DNA from: JAPOXR01 sp965116115
GTDB lineage: Bacteria > Pseudomonadota > Alphaproteobacteria > Rhodobacterales > Rhodobacteraceae
Length of the DNA stretch: 64,000 nucleotides
Reading direction: 5' to 3'
Assembly (NCBI GenBank): GCA_965116115.1
Contig: OZ220486.1
Location: 1,922,001-1,986,000 of the forward strand
In this document: positions 63,521 through 64,000 of the stretch, one piece after another
Layout: each line of letters opens with the position of its first letter
Position numbering within the stretch: position 1 is the stretch's first letter
Notes under the pieces: generated by a model
Told to the model about the DNA's origin: nothing
The model's database searches: none
What the model saw: only the letters and a program-made list of their open reading frames with translations
Position numbers and translations under genes: made by a program

Positions 63521-64000
63521 TTAAAGGACATCTGCATAAATCCGAAGCTCTGAAGCGAGCTTTATCATGCCCATCCTTTCATATGCGTCTAAATGCTCTT
63601 CCCTTGATCTAGGCGTGCGTACCAGCGCGGCCCGGTGGTCTCGGACAGTGCCAGGGTAAAGGTTAAAGAGGCCCAAGGCGAATTGGTCCGGATGCTGAGC
63701 TTCAATCTTGTAGGGGTCAAGTCGCTCCTGCGGAAAGTCCTTCAAATTTTGTGTGATGATCACATCGGCCTTCCCGCTGATGGCAGCTGCCAGAATATGT
63801 CGGTCGCTTGGATCCGGCGGGCTCAAGCCTTCAATGAGCGGTTCAAACCCTGCTACCAACGCATCCGGAAAATGACGGTCCATCGTGTTCCGGGTTCGCT
63901 GGAGTTGATCCGCGGTTAAATCGGGTCGGTCTTTTAGTACGTTTCGAATCCACTCTTCATGGACCATGGCGCTCCAAAGAACGCGATAGAGATTGCGATC
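63521..64000 (-). CDS. PIN-domain protein (partial, runs off the window)
   Basis: A likely PIN-fold ribonuclease toxin. The last 159 codons are in the window; the frame is open at 64000 with DRNLYRVLWSAMVHEEWIRN, so the start lies outside. The C-terminal acidic motif is LSPPDPSDRHILAAAISGKADVIITQNLKDFP, with the third and fourth conserved acidic residues, as in a VapC-like family usually paired with a helix-turn-helix antitoxin. The expected partner would be upstream, beyond the window. Confidence 0.8.
   Translation of the reverse strand, partial: DRNLYRVLWSAMVHEEWIRNVLKDRPDLTADQLQRTRNTMDRHFPDALVAGFEPLIEGLSPPDPSDRHILAAAISGKADVIITQNLKDFPQERLDPYKIEAQHPDQFALGLFNLYPGTVRDHRAALVRTPRSREEHLDAYERMGMIKLASELRIYADVL

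Overview
This window looks like the chromosome of an alphaproteobacterium, most likely Rhodobacterales-like. The evidence is a GTTC-N7-GTTC LexA box in front of lexA, a TGA-N9-TCA iron-responsive operator in front of an iron-binding protein gene, a 142-aa Fur, and the gene order uppS-cdsA-rseP-bamA-skp-fabZ-lpxA-lpxI-lpxB-gltA / gltX-lexA-moeA-moaC-trpC-trpD-trpG-trpE-ppiD. The genome is strongly disturbed by insertion sequences (IS4, IS982, IS5, IS66, IS256, IS630 and a MITE), and several genes are decaying. That pattern suggests recent relaxation of selection, as in a host-associated lineage. The lifestyle is inference only.

Layout. 1-3904: a urocanate hydratase gene (hutU) broken by an IS4-type element and by an IS982 that itself carries an IS5. 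4139-5533: an alanine/glycine:cation symporter. 5700-8280: a serine-recombinase remnant and an unusual ATPase-nuclease-ankyrin fusion. 8597-20059: housekeeping genes (cyclophilin, DUF3179, tyrS, anmK, eno, fur, an EamA transporter, selO, a nucleoside hydrolase, an iron-binding protein under a palindromic operator, mazG). 20084-24745: IS66 copy 1, an Rpn nuclease gene with in-frame tandem repeats, and otherwise empty DNA. 24746-37367: miaA, then the envelope cluster pyrH-frr-uppS-cdsA-rseP-bamA-skp-fabZ-lpxA-lpxI-lpxB (isoprenoid carrier, phospholipid, outer-membrane assembly, lipid A). 37799-39100: gltA.

39100-50144 is an accessory island between gltA and gltX. It starts with an integrase remnant and holds an AbiE toxin-antitoxin operon, a TIGR02391 gene with an MmeI-like restriction-modification gene, and a dead C5 DNA methyltransferase. 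The AbiE antitoxin gene is split by an IS256 and by a MITE that carries an IS66. Excising all insertions at their target duplications restores an exact 222-codon frame, while the toxin ORF is open. 50145-59853: gltX, lexA (SOS-autoregulated), moeA-moaC and trpC-D-G-E (mostly 4-bp overlaps, one long operon), then ppiD. 60007-64000: a dead IS630, an intact Xre/RES toxin-antitoxin pair, an IS256 fragment, and a PIN-domain gene running off the window.

The best candidates for new biology are the 689-aa ATPase/PD-(D/E)XK/ankyrin protein at 6211-8280 and the AbiE operon with a doubly interrupted antitoxin and a clustered operator array.
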